A DNA stretch of 64,000 bases from Paenibacillus sp. FSL R5-0623. Its GTDB lineage: Bacteria > Bacillota > Bacilli > Paenibacillales > Paenibacillaceae. The notes beneath the pieces were generated by a model. That model made no database searches. It was not told where the DNA came from and saw only the letters and a program-made list of their open reading frames with translations. The stretch is from assembly GCF_037974265.1 (NCBI RefSeq), contig NZ_CP150233.1, forward strand, positions 4,898,001 to 4,962,000, read 5' to 3'. Of this stretch, positions 28,314-35,400 are shown one piece after another; the first letter of the stretch is position 1, and the number at the start of each line of letters is the position of its first letter. The position numbers and the translations under genes are program-made.

Positions 28314-29261
28314 TTATTTGAAGATTCGTTGTGAGAACTGATACAGGCCGCTGTTCCAGACAGATGGTTCGTGTCCACCTACATCCAGATAAAAGGTATG
28401 CGGAATGTTCATGCTGCTCAAGCCGTTTTTGAAATTCTGGCTGACCCATAACAGACCATCACTCGATCCACAGGAGATCCACAACAATTTGAGTTGGCTA
28501 GCGACTTGTCCCGGGTTGGAAACCAGCTGCGATACAGATTGCGTATTCGGTGCAGCCGAGAATGCCCCTACCCAAGCGAAGGTATTCAGATTTTTCAATC
28601 CGAAGTTAAGCGACTGCCCACCACCCATGGACAGACCGGCCAACGCACGGCTATTCTTGTCTTTGTATACCGGATAGTTGGCCTCGATATGAGGAATCAG
28701 ATCCTTGAGCAGGTCTTGCTCAAACCGTTCAAACGCAGCCACTTTGTCCGGAGCAAAAATGTCACCGACTGGACGATCGTCCTTCATGGCACGGCCATTC
28801 GGCATGACAACGATCATCTGGGACAGCTTTCCTTCCGAATACAGGTTGTCCAGAATGTTCTTTGGTTTCATTGCGTTAACCCACTCATACTCATCCCCGC
28901 CGATGCCGTGCAGGAGATACAAGACGTTATACTTTTTATTCGGAGAATATCCTGGCGGTGTATACACCGTCGCTTTCCGTGTATTGCCTACCGTTGTGGA
29001 GTAATAGGATATCAGATTGGTATTTCCGTGCGGAATATTGTTTCGATAGCCATCATAACCCGGTGGTGCCGGCACAACCGGAGTGTTAGCCAGCGCATTT
29101 TGCCCGGTATTATCCATGGTGCCGGTCGCTCCCTGATCTATCACAGACTGAATGGGGGCTGGAGCTGGAGTTTCCTGCATATCCGTTGCAGACGCCATCG
29201 TTGGTACAAGGAGTGCTGCTGTGATGGAGAGACTCAGAATCTTGGACAGACGTTTTTTCAT
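28314..29261 (-). CDS. Secreted carbohydrate esterase, CE1/feruloyl-esterase type
   Basis: 315 residues: signal peptide (MKKRLSKILSLSITAALLVPTMASA), a Pro/Ala/Asn-rich linker to about residue 70, then an esterase-D-type alpha/beta hydrolase: LLHGIGGDEYEW, nucleophile GLSMGGG (about residue 210), Asp in SCGSSDGLLW, His in GGHEPSVW. These are hallmarks of the CE1 domains attached to xylanases that remove ferulate or acetate from arabinoxylan. That fits the GH43 genes at 61-64 kb. AAAGGAG nine bases before the ATG at 29261 decides the start. Confidence 0.92.
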   Translation of the reverse strand: MKKRLSKILSLSITAALLVPTMASATDMQETPAPAPIQSVIDQGATGTMDNTGQNALANTPVVPAPPGYDGYRNNIPHGNTNLISYYSTTVGNTRKATVYTPPGYSPNKKYNVLYLLHGIGGDEYEWVNAMKPKNILDNLYSEGKLSQMIVVMPNGRAMKDDRPVGDIFAPDKVAAFERFEQDLLKDLIPHIEANYPVYKDKNSRALAGLSMGGGQSLNFGLKNLNTFAWVGAFSAAPNTQSVSQLVSNPGQVASQLKLLWISCGSSDGLLWVSQNFKNGLSSMNIPHTFYLDVGGHEPSVWNSGLYQFSQRIFK

Positions 29262-29607
29262 TAATATCAATCTCCTTTGGAATATGATTTTAAACCGTGT
29301 ACGAACCTCATAACAGGTCTTTCAGATACACACAAGCCTAAATTGAAAGCCCTTACATTTTAAAACGAAGTTCCTCCTTTCCACGCATGAATACGGACCG
29401 CTATCCTTCACCTTTCCCAATACGGAAGTAAACATCCGTGATCCATAATTTACAATCAATTCCAATTACATCTTTATTATATCACCTCACAAGGCCTGTA
29501 CATCATCAAAAAACTTAAATAACTATATCTTATAGTTTGAAAAGTATACTTCTTAACACCACCAGACCGTCTATTCACCCCCCTACTCCGGATCTCATCA
29601 TGATATG
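29262..29607. other. Non-coding region upstream of the esterase gene
   Basis: No coding potential. On the minus strand TATAAT (29481-29476) could be the esterase -10 box; the -35 is weak. The leader would be about 210 nt, long enough for structure, but I recognise no riboswitch. Confidence 0.45.
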
Positions 29608-29649
29608 AAAAAGCCTCAACTCTCCGTGTTCAACGGAAGAATTGAGGCG
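29608..29649 (-). terminator. Terminator of the truncated MFS gene
   Basis: CGCCTCAA...CCGT / ACGG...TTGAGGC followed by T5 on the minus strand, just beyond the stop codon. Confidence 0.85.
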
Positions 29650-29663
29650 AACCGATTCCATAT

Positions 29664-30227
29664 TCAGCTTGCTGACGCTGACGCTGCAACCTCAACAACC
29701 TCTGGCCCATGATGTTTACGCTCCATGAACAGACTGAAGAGCAGTCCTAGCAAGCCTAATCCGGCAATAACTGCGGCATACAAAGGTACGGATATAAGAC
29801 CCGTGTGGGTAATTGCATACCCGCCCAAATAGGCACCACCTGCATTCCCCAGGTTAAATGCGGAGTGACTTGATGTTGTCGCCAGCAGCGGCGCTTCGCG
29901 GGTCATATTCATGATTCGAATCTGCAATCCTGGCATAATACCAAACGCCGCTACACCCCAGAAGAATATAGTGATTACAGCAAGATAAGAATTCTCCAGG
30001 GTAAGCGTAAGTGCAGCCAGAAGAACCGCCAGTATCCCGAAATTGACGATCAGAGAAGGCATCAGTTTCCAGTCTGCCAGACGGCCACCAACCATGTTCC
30101 CCAAGGTAACACCGAATCCGAAGAGCACCAGAATCCAGGTCACATTCTGCTCGGCAAAACCACTAATGTCCACAAGCATCGGCGTGATGTACGTGATTAC
30201 GCTTTCTATCTGTACTATGTTTATCAT
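29664..30227 (-). pseudogene. 5'-truncated MFS transporter (only membrane segments 7-12 left)
   Basis: The frame encodes the C-terminal half of an AraJ/YdhP-type transporter: TPMLVDISGF, GNMVGGRLADW (the motif before segment 8), the GAFNLGNAGGAYLGG-like SAFNLGNAGGAYLGG region and a polar tail. A full protein needs about 200 more residues at the N-terminus. Upstream of about 30212 the sequence becomes AT-rich and non-coding. The first eight codons (MINIVQIE) are not family-like, which marks a deletion or insertion junction. It keeps a good terminator. The lost half coincides with the edge of the phage-like island. Confidence 0.85.
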
Positions 30228-30360
30228 CTGATTTTAACTTGTTTGTGTAGTATCAACAATCTTTCTGTATCAAGGGTTTTTAGCATTCACAAACTGTATT
30301 ATGAATATCATCTTAAAAAGTTAGGTTAACTGATTATGTTACCCTAGCGTTACCCAAAGC

Positions 30361-30396
30361 AAAAAAGAGACCCTGCTATTGTATAGGTTCTCTCCT
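30361..30396 (-). terminator. Terminator of the small phage-type gene
   Basis: GAGA-CC / GG-TCTC stem followed by T6 on the minus strand. Confidence 0.75.
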
Positions 30397-30397
30397 T

Positions 30398-30583
30398 TTA
30401 CGCTGGAGCAAAAGTGACTTTGAAGATGTCCGTGACTCCGTATAATCTTTTTGCTTCAGCTTTGGCCGACTCAATGATCTTACGATCATCCGTAATATCG
30501 TCCACCTCCACGAATACAGATGAAGGCCGTAAATCAAGTTGGGGTCCTACTTTATAATAGAAATCAACTCTAACTCTATTCAT
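30398..30583 (-). CDS. Small phage-associated protein (61 aa), unknown
   Basis: Starts MNRVRVDFYYKVGPQLDLRP with AAGGAG eight bases before the ATG. The segment AKAEAKRLYGVTDIFKVTF suggests a small alpha/beta protein. No family recognised. It lies between two terminators and next to a holin gene, so it is grouped with the phage remnant. Confidence 0.65.
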   Translation of the reverse strand: MNRVRVDFYYKVGPQLDLRPSSVFVEVDDITDDRKIIESAKAEAKRLYGVTDIFKVTFAPA

Positions 30584-30609
30584 TTGGTCATCTCCTTATG
30601 TATAAAATA

Positions 30610-30637
30610 AAAAAGGACCCTGCTATCATAGCAGGGC
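30610..30637 (-). terminator. Terminator of the holin gene
   Basis: CCCTGCTAT-G-ATAGCAGGG is a 9-bp perfect stem followed by TCCTTTTTT on the minus strand. Confidence 0.9.
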
Positions 30638-30683
30638 TGATACCTAGCTGGCAATCTTCCCACCAGCCTTTTTAGCTTTGTAG

Positions 30684-31001
30684 TCAATGTATGGCCCGGA
30701 TCTCATCACCAGTAACAGATATGCCAAGTGCCGCAAGTTTATCGCTCGCATAAGTGTACGCTTCACTCAGCTTCCGATCGCCTTTATATGTCTTGTAGAT
30801 TGTCTCAGCCCAGGCGAATGCTTCAGCTCCAATCTTGTGTAGCTTATCGCGGTCCTCGGTCGTTGTCTTAGCCTTGTAATATGCCCTAGCTTTAACTTTA
30901 ATTACATTAATAGCTCCGATAATTACAATCGCAACCAATTCGAATAGAGCATTTACAATCGTATCAATATAAGGCTGGGCGTTTACCATAATGTCTTCCA
31001 T
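30684..31001 (-). CDS. Phage holin, LLH family
   Basis: 105 residues: an acidic N-terminus, one membrane segment (ALFELVAIVIIGAINVIKV, about 18-36), then a charged helical tail (EDRDKLHKIGAEAFAWAETIYKT). This is the pattern of LLH-type holins, which open the membrane for a lysin. AAGGAG eight bases before the ATG at 31001 fixes the start. Oddity: the frame stops after DEIRAIH, while the next frame continues YIDYKAKKAGGKIAS to a stop at the terminator; one extra base around 30690 may have truncated a basic tail. It sits directly behind the lysin remnant. Confidence 0.8.
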   Translation of the reverse strand: MEDIMVNAQPYIDTIVNALFELVAIVIIGAINVIKVKARAYYKAKTTTEDRDKLHKIGAEAFAWAETIYKTYKGDRKLSEAYTYASDKLAALGISVTGDEIRAIH

Positions 31002-31020
31002 GTCATTCACTCCTTAATTT

Positions 31021-31800
31021 TTAGATTTCTACTTTATTGCGAGACTCTTTATCCCAGAAGATTCGTGCATCTAACAGCTTTGTCAGATCCCTGGCAGTCA
31101 CGTATCCCACTCCGTCTATGTTCATCGTTTCTACTGCTTCACCATTGATTGTTACTTTGCCTTTTGTATATCCAATACGACCTCCAATCAACTCACCAAT
31201 CGGTCTGGATGGTATCCATGTCGTTCCTTTCTCGTTGTATCCGGTGTATGTCGAACCGGCAGCCGTATGGACAGTTACACTCATTTCTGGATACGGTGTG
31301 ACTTTAACCGATTCCTGTCCTGGCAAGGTTGGCGTTTGGATGTCGAAGGAAGCACCAAGTATTCGCAGATCCCTTGAGCAACCGCCAGTGCTACGCGGTT
31401 ATGGAAGTCATCTTGGAACAGTTTATTTTCTTCAACCAACCTCCAGTAATACCACGTCCATCTTAGTGTCACGGATTACGGCAAAGTTTCCATATCGTGC
31501 GCCACGATCCTTGAATCCCGTAGCAGCAGCATGTGTCGTTGAATCACTCCAGCCAGTGGTGCACTTGTGGTACGGTTGTAGTATGTCTCTGTCCCATTGG
31601 AGGAAGATGATGTAGCATTGGCATGGATAGAGAGGAACAGATCTGCTGGTTGGCTATTAGCAATCTTTACGCGGTCTTTTAACTCAAGAAAAACATCTGT
31701 GCGTCTGGTCAAACTGAAGTCGATGTATGAATGATTCTTAAACAACTCTTCCAGTTTGAGCGCCATCATCTGGTTGAAGTCTTTTTCGGATACCTTGATT
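31021..31800 (-). pseudogene. Phage lysin remnant: N-acetylmuramoyl-L-alanine amidase (Amidase_3) with C-terminal stalk domain
   Basis: Three frames together spell one lysin. The first part has DFSLTRRTDVFLELKDRVKIAN and SIHANA. After VIQRH the frame shifts and continues AAATGFKDRGARYGNFAVIR...LLEVG in another frame. A gap follows, then ENKLFQDDFHNRVALAVAQGICEYL, then another shift into GASFDIQTPTLPGQESV. The last part is a stalk-type domain (IPSRPIGELIGGRIGYTKGKVTINGE..., 31021-31326). The N-terminal zinc-binding start of the amidase is missing. At least three frame breaks plus the lost start make it non-functional. Confidence 0.85.
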
Positions 31801-32245
31801 AACTTGTGCAGCATTAGAACGACTAACATTAGCACCATATTGACTTGCGTCTATACCCATGCCAGTTAATTGATTATGGATAAAGTCTGCTTGCTTAACG
31901 TCGATCTATCTTCTGCCGTAATCCCTTTCGACTCTGCCTATTCCTTCAAGCTGAGCAGGTTATTGATCGCATCTCGTGCTTCCGTAGGAAGGTAATTACC
32001 AGCAACCTGTGCTTCCTGCAACGGATTCTGGAAATACTCTTGGCTCTGCAATCAGTATAAGTTGCCAAGGTTACCGATTGTATCCTGACCCACGCCGTAG
32101 TTCATCTGTTGTACTTGTAGATCACGATTAGCATCATCGTTATAACGCTGGTATGCCTGTTGCATCAACTGTGGCACAAGGTTATTGGCGATACTCTCCA
32201 TGGCATTGTTGCCAAGACTATTCGCAACCGTTTCACTCCAGGAAG
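31790..32245 (-). pseudogene. Remnant of a phage structural/tail gene
   Basis: On the minus strand a discontinuous frame reads NNAMESIANNLVPQLMQQAYQ, then QVQQMNYGVGQDTIGNLGNLY followed by a stop, then LQSQEYFQNPLQEAQVAGNYLP, a second stop after LLSLKE, a shift, and NQLTGMGIDASQYGANVSRS. This Gln/Asn-rich helical composition is typical of phage structural or ejection proteins. It runs straight into the truncated lysin, so a deletion fused the two genes. Confidence 0.7.
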
Positions 32246-32247
32246 CA

Positions 32248-32451
32248 GAATTTTTATTATCTTCTTATATGCCCATGGAGCAAGAAGCAATGGTAGCTTA
32301 CCTAATGATTAGTCCGAATACTTACTACACACATGCAGATGGGAAAACTGCATTCCTTGAAGTTGTGGAAACAGTAACTAATTCAAAATACGTCAGGACT
32401 AAACCTGACAGTACTACTGCCAACAATCTGTTGAGTTTACCTAGGTTCTAA
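32248..32451 (+). pseudogene. DUF3892-like gene fragment (3' end)
   Basis: An open plus-strand frame ends ...VVETVTNSKYVRTKPDSTT and ANNLLSLPRF, which looks like the C-terminus of DUF3892 proteins. No ribosome binding site or credible start exists, and the 5' side abuts the oppositely oriented phage remnant at about 32245, so it is a fragment joined at a recombination point. Its end overlaps the convergent gene by 11 bp. Confidence 0.55.
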
Positions 32452-32716
32452 TCTTCATAACCATACTGTAAATAAAGCTTCTCAATGTAACGTGGGCTAC
32501 GTCTGCCATGTCATTAGCACCTTGAACTTGCGATGGATGGAAGTACCACAAGTGTTTAACCGCATCATTATGAGTTGAATGCGGGCTTCCATTCACCGTT
32601 TCTTGGCGTCCATCTCTCATATGATACACACGATAGAATCGATGCGGCATTTCAGGTTTGGCATCGAACTGCTCCTTCAGTTGTTCTACATAAGCTTGAT
32701 CAATTATTTTGTTCAT
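32441..32716 (-). CDS. Hypothetical protein (91 aa)
   Basis: Starts MNKIIDQAYVEQLKEQFDAK; AGGAGG seven bases before the ATG at 32716 strongly supports translation. It contains HRFYRVYHMRDGRQETVNGS and an Ala/Val-rich C-terminus. No family recognised. It lies inside the decayed island and may be the only intact gene of its original unit. Confidence 0.65.
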   Translation of the reverse strand: MNKIIDQAYVEQLKEQFDAKPEMPHRFYRVYHMRDGRQETVNGSPHSTHNDAVKHLWYFHPSQVQGANDMADVAHVTLRSFIYSMVMKIRT

Positions 32717-32779
32717 CACATTTCCTCCTGATTTATAATACTAAACACCAAAGATCTCTATTTTGTAAAAGAATTAGCA

Positions 32780-32808
32780 AAAACAAAAAGACACTCGTAG
32801 GAGTGTCC
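32780..32808 (-). terminator. Terminator facing left, upstream of the toxin gene (likely end of an antisense RNA)
   Basis: GACACTC-GTAG-GAGTGTC with an A-run on its left, i.e. a T-run on the minus strand. No minus-strand gene lies between it and the terminator at 33248-33281, so it probably ends a short RNA transcribed against the toxin leader. Confidence 0.65.
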
Positions 32809-32856
32809 ATATGCTGATATAATTTAATTTGTACAGCCAATTTGTGGTGGGTAATA

Positions 32857-32880
32857 ATCATCTCCTTGAAAGGAGGTGAT
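32857..32880 (+). promoter_or_regulatory. Hairpin that sequesters the toxin Shine-Dalgarno
   Basis: ATCATCTCCTT (32857-32867) pairs base for base (one G-U) with AAGGAGGTGAT (32870-32880), which is the ribosome binding site of the 27-codon ORF at 32884. A TATAAT lies at 32818-32823 upstream. Translation would need the hairpin to open or be processed. Confidence 0.8.
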
Positions 32881-32883
32881 CTT

Positions 32884-32967
32884 ATGAACTTCACTTTCAA
32901 CGACGTACTTGTGTTCGCAATGTTCATTCTTGCGTTGCTGACTTACATTGATCATAGAAAGAAGTGA
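32884..32967 (+). CDS. Holin-like type I toxin (27 aa)
   Basis: Encodes a 27-residue peptide beginning MNFTFNDVLVFAMFILALL and ending with YIDHRKK: one membrane helix followed by a basic tail. This is the pattern of the 'putative holin-like toxin' peptides of Bacillota (TxpA/BsrG relatives), which damage the membrane when free of antisense RNA. An ideal AAAGGAGGTGATCTT box precedes the ATG but is locked in a hairpin. A leftward terminator upstream, and a GGTGATCACC palindrome at 33026-33035 able to pair with the Shine-Dalgarno, fit a regulated type I module. Located in the phage-derived island, a usual place for such toxins. Confidence 0.8.
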   Translation: MNFTFNDVLVFAMFILALLTYIDHRKK

Positions 32968-33003
32968 CCCGCCACAGGTTGACCGCCGAATGCGGGTCAC
33001 TTC
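32961..33003 (+). other. 12-bp-stem hairpin over the toxin stop codon
   Basis: GAAGTGACCCGC (32961-32972) and GCGGGTCACTTC (32992-33003) are exact complements; the first arm includes the stop codon. No T-run follows, so it is an mRNA-stability or pairing element rather than a terminator. Confidence 0.65.
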
Positions 33004-33050
33004 AGCCGTAAATGCACTACTTTGAGGTGATCACCACAAAAGCTGTACTG

Positions 33051-33084
33051 GAGTAGCCATTGGCGTGGCTACTCTTATTTTTGT
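33051..33084 (+). terminator. Terminator of the toxin transcript
   Basis: GAGTAGCC / GGCTACTC stem followed by TTATTTTT. It gives a toxin mRNA of about 260 nt from the TATAAT at 32818. Confidence 0.8.
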
Positions 33085-33247
33085 CTTAGTCCCATTTTAT
33101 TAAACATTATGAGAACTTACAACCTTTAAAATGCTTTAAAATCACTCTGTGCTCAGTGTTTTCTACATTTTTTCTTCTTTTTCAGGGAGCTTCTTTCTCC
33201 TCAACACCGAATTCTCCTCAATTTAATACGGAAGCAAGTAAAAGAAA

Positions 33248-33281
33248 AAGGACGCTTAGTTTTTACGCTAAGTGTCCTTTG
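33248..33281 (-). terminator. Terminator of the three-gene HEPN operon
   Basis: AAAGGAC-CTTAG / CTAAG-GTCCTTT stem with T-rich sequence on the minus strand, 5 bp beyond the stop codon. Confidence 0.85.
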
Positions 33282-33285
33282 GATG

Positions 33286-33753
33286 TTATTTGGCATCACT
33301 TAAGTCGGTATCAGTAATTGGCGGCGAGACAGGGCTTGGCACTTGTCTTATCACACCAACACCATGTGCTGTGTTTAGTCTGTTGATGATATTAGCCTCT
33401 CGAAATTCTCTACATATAGTGTAAAGATTTTCCTTAGTCTCCTCAACTTTTTCAGGAGTAATTCGCCGGCTCTTGTAACGAGCTGTCATGCTATCATTCT
33501 TCATAGATTGATATGTTGGAAGGATATCACTATAGTGTTCACTTATGTGCTTAAATCTGTCTGTATGATCTTTTGAATGTATATTTTTTTCAGCGTGCAA
33601 TTTCTTTTCAACAACATGTAGAGCCGTATAAAAATAGATTGTAACTACCCATTCATTAGGTAATGGTTTCTCTGGAGAAGCTTCAGAAACCAATCTCTCG
33701 AGAAGATCAATATTTGACATCAATTTCCCATAATGGACATTTTGATTTGGCAC
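33286..33753 (-). CDS. HEPN-like protein, third gene of a three-gene operon
   Basis: 155 residues, mainly helical. The stretch VVTIYFYTALHVVEKKL (about 36-52), a conserved H..RF.HI segment and NDSMTARYKSRR (about 86-97) resemble HEPN-fold proteins, many of which are RNases in defence or toxin systems; the R-x4-6-H catalytic motif is not clear here. It starts 5 bp after the preceding gene's stop codon, so the three genes are one unit. Tail: Pro/Ser/Asp-rich. Function unknown; a toxin or defence effector is a plausible reading because of fold and island context. Confidence 0.65.
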   Translation of the reverse strand: MPNQNVHYGKLMSNIDLLERLVSEASPEKPLPNEWVVTIYFYTALHVVEKKLHAEKNIHSKDHTDRFKHISEHYSDILPTYQSMKNDSMTARYKSRRITPEKVEETKENLYTICREFREANIINRLNTAHGVGVIRQVPSPVSPPITDTDLSDAK

Positions 33754-33758
33754 TCCTT

Positions 33759-34319
33759 TTACCCCCTATGATAAATCTTGGAGTAATTTTCAGGAAGCTC
33801 ATCTTCTTCAAAATCCTCAGCAATTTCATAAGTAGAATCACAGTAAACACCATACTCTTCATAAGCTCTAACTTGCACCTCTGCTAAGAATCTCCCTAGC
33901 TTAGGGTGATCTTCTTCAAACACTACAACAAAGCTGTGTTTTTCTCCGTCCTTTAGATAATACACCCCAACTACACCCTCCAAATTTGAGAATGCATGAC
34001 TTATTTTATCGACCATTCCAGCATCACCGCCTGGCTCCACTATATGATCATCAAACGGTGTATATTCAGGTTCTTTAATTCCTAATCTAGAAAGAATCTG
34101 AGCAGACGATTCCATACCTTGACCAAGATTCCGATACCCTCCCAAAAATTCATTAAAAGCACCATGTCCTCTTGATGCTCTTGATGCAAGCTGTTTCAGT
34201 ACCATTCCGGTCTTGCCGCTGCCTCGAGGTAACGTGACCTTTGAATATAAATGAGGATCTACTGATAATCCCATAGATAGCCTGTCCGAATGAGGTCCCA
34301 AATCTGTTTTAATTGTCAT
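33759..34319 (-). CDS. Unknown protein, second gene of the HEPN operon
   Basis: 186 residues with no recognised family. An N-terminal basic stretch (LPRGSGKTGMVLKQLASRASRG, split about 30-51) is followed by a predicted alpha/beta domain (GVVGVYYLKDGEKHSFVVVF, about 115-134) and a very acidic C-terminus (EIAEDFEEDELPENYS). The GSGKT string lacks the surrounding P-loop pattern, so I do not call it an ATPase. The ATG overlaps the previous stop in ATGA, so translation is coupled. Confidence 0.7.
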   Translation of the reverse strand: MTIKTDLGPHSDRLSMGLSVDPHLYSKVTLPRGSGKTGMVLKQLASRASRGHGAFNEFLGGYRNLGQGMESSAQILSRLGIKEPEYTPFDDHIVEPGGDAGMVDKISHAFSNLEGVVGVYYLKDGEKHSFVVVFEEDHPKLGRFLAEVQVRAYEEYGVYCDSTYEIAEDFEEDELPENYSKIYHRG

Positions 34320-34645
34320 AGTAGATCCTCCTCTTCCATGATATTATCCAGCAACCATCTCACTAACTCTTTGGCTTGTTCTCTTTCCATCGTTACAGAT
34401 ACTTTCTTTTCTCTCTCTACCTGCAGCACATTCTTATCGTGATTAAAAACGACTTCTTCTTCGTTTCTAACCTCTAACGGTCTTTCGGTAATCATGAGCG
34501 GTTTAATTGATTCCTCAAAGAAATCAATTGAGATATCACCTTGAGGATTCACTGTAAGGGAAGCACCATTTGCATAAGTTCTTTTGTAGTCACTGCTTTT
34601 AGTATCAATGTACTTAATCATTTGAGTCTTTGTCGCTTCTATCAT
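34316..34645 (-). CDS. DUF3467-like small protein, first gene of the HEPN operon
   Basis: 109 residues. YANGASLTVNPQGDISIDFF (about 24-43) and the C-terminal VTMEREQAKELVRWLLDNI (about 84-102) resemble DUF3467-type proteins, a small beta-sandwich with a terminal helix. Its start is preceded only by a weak GGTGGTG box. It overlaps the next gene by 4 bp. A small first gene, an unknown second and a HEPN third is an arrangement I cannot match to a named system. Confidence 0.65.
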   Translation of the reverse strand: MIEATKTQMIKYIDTKSSDYKRTYANGASLTVNPQGDISIDFFEESIKPLMITERPLEVRNEEEVVFNHDKNVLQVEREKKVSVTMEREQAKELVRWLLDNIMEEEDLL

Positions 34646-34907
34646 ATATGTACACCACCCTAGATAAATTTAGTAAGAGTATAACCACTGCTTACCAGAT
34701 TTAAAAGAAATATTTTCCATAATCTATATCTAGTATGTATGCTTCTCACCAAGCATCTAAATATAGATACATCTCTGTACATGAAAGGGATTCTCACTAG
34801 AAAGTGAAAACCCCACATATACGAGATATGGTACTTTTTAGGATAGACCAATAGCTCGTTTTTCCTATAACATAATATTAGCGCTTCGCGAACGCCGTTG
34901 CAACTCC
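34646..34907. other. Non-coding stretch upstream of the HEPN operon
   Basis: AT-rich, no supported ORF. It should contain the operon promoter on the minus strand, but I find no convincing -35/-10 pair. Confidence 0.4.
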
Positions 34908-35400
34908 TTACTTCAACGCAGTCAGTTGAGCTTCGAGATCTGCGAGTAGGGCTTTTTGTTCGGAGAGATCAGCTTTGTGTTGAGCAATGCTATCTTTCTC
35001 TCCGCGATCTACATAATTAGGCTTGGACATTTCATATTCAAACCCTGCAATTTTCGCTTCCACTCGAACTTACGTTCTTTCTGATCATTGATATGTTCCT
35101 CAAGGTTCGCCTTTTGTTCTTCTACGCTCTACCCCTTCCCAGGAGTTGTCGCAGTCGTTTTCTCACCCAGGAGAATCTTCTTATTCCGCATACTCACGTC
35201 ATAACTAACAGCTTAACCAATCGCACGAACCGGTGCATAGCTCTTGCCATCAACGATGATTGCAGTATCCAAAGCCTGTCCATTCAGTTCCACGACTGCC
35301 TCTCCCTGAATCTTTTTGCCTACCAAAGACTTAATATCATTTGCAAAAGCTGTGGCGGAAAGGAGAAATACGGCACCTGCCAGGAATCCAGCAATCAACG
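34908..35400 (-). pseudogene. Stalk-domain (copper-amine-oxidase-N-like) protein, broken
   Basis: The minus strand first reads a signal-like helix (SLIAGFLAGAVFLLSATAFA), then ELNGQALDTAIIVDGKSYAP and VRAIG. A stop codon (TAA where GAA is expected) follows, then AVSYDV...KKILLGEKTTATTPGKG, another stop, EEQKANLEEHINDQKER, a frame change and GEKDSIAQHKADLSEQKALL ending in TLAxx-like coiled coil. The N-terminal Met has been replaced by the end of the ADP-ribosylglycohydrolase gene, which it overlaps. Two stops plus one frame break make it dead. Confidence 0.8.

Noticed and set aside
28494-29264. Long antisense open frame (256 codons) opposite the esterase gene
   Set aside because: The minus strand has a signal peptide, full catalytic motifs and a ribosome site; the plus frame has no recognisable domain and is a shadow.
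34200-34240. P-loop-like GSGKT in the second gene of the HEPN operon suggesting an ATPase
   Set aside because: The residues before it do not form a beta-strand plus GxxxxGK[ST] pattern and no Walker B motif follows, so ATP binding is not supported.
34660-34851. 63-codon ORF upstream of the HEPN operon
   Set aside because: No ribosome site, skewed composition and no family resemblance; more likely the operon's promoter region.
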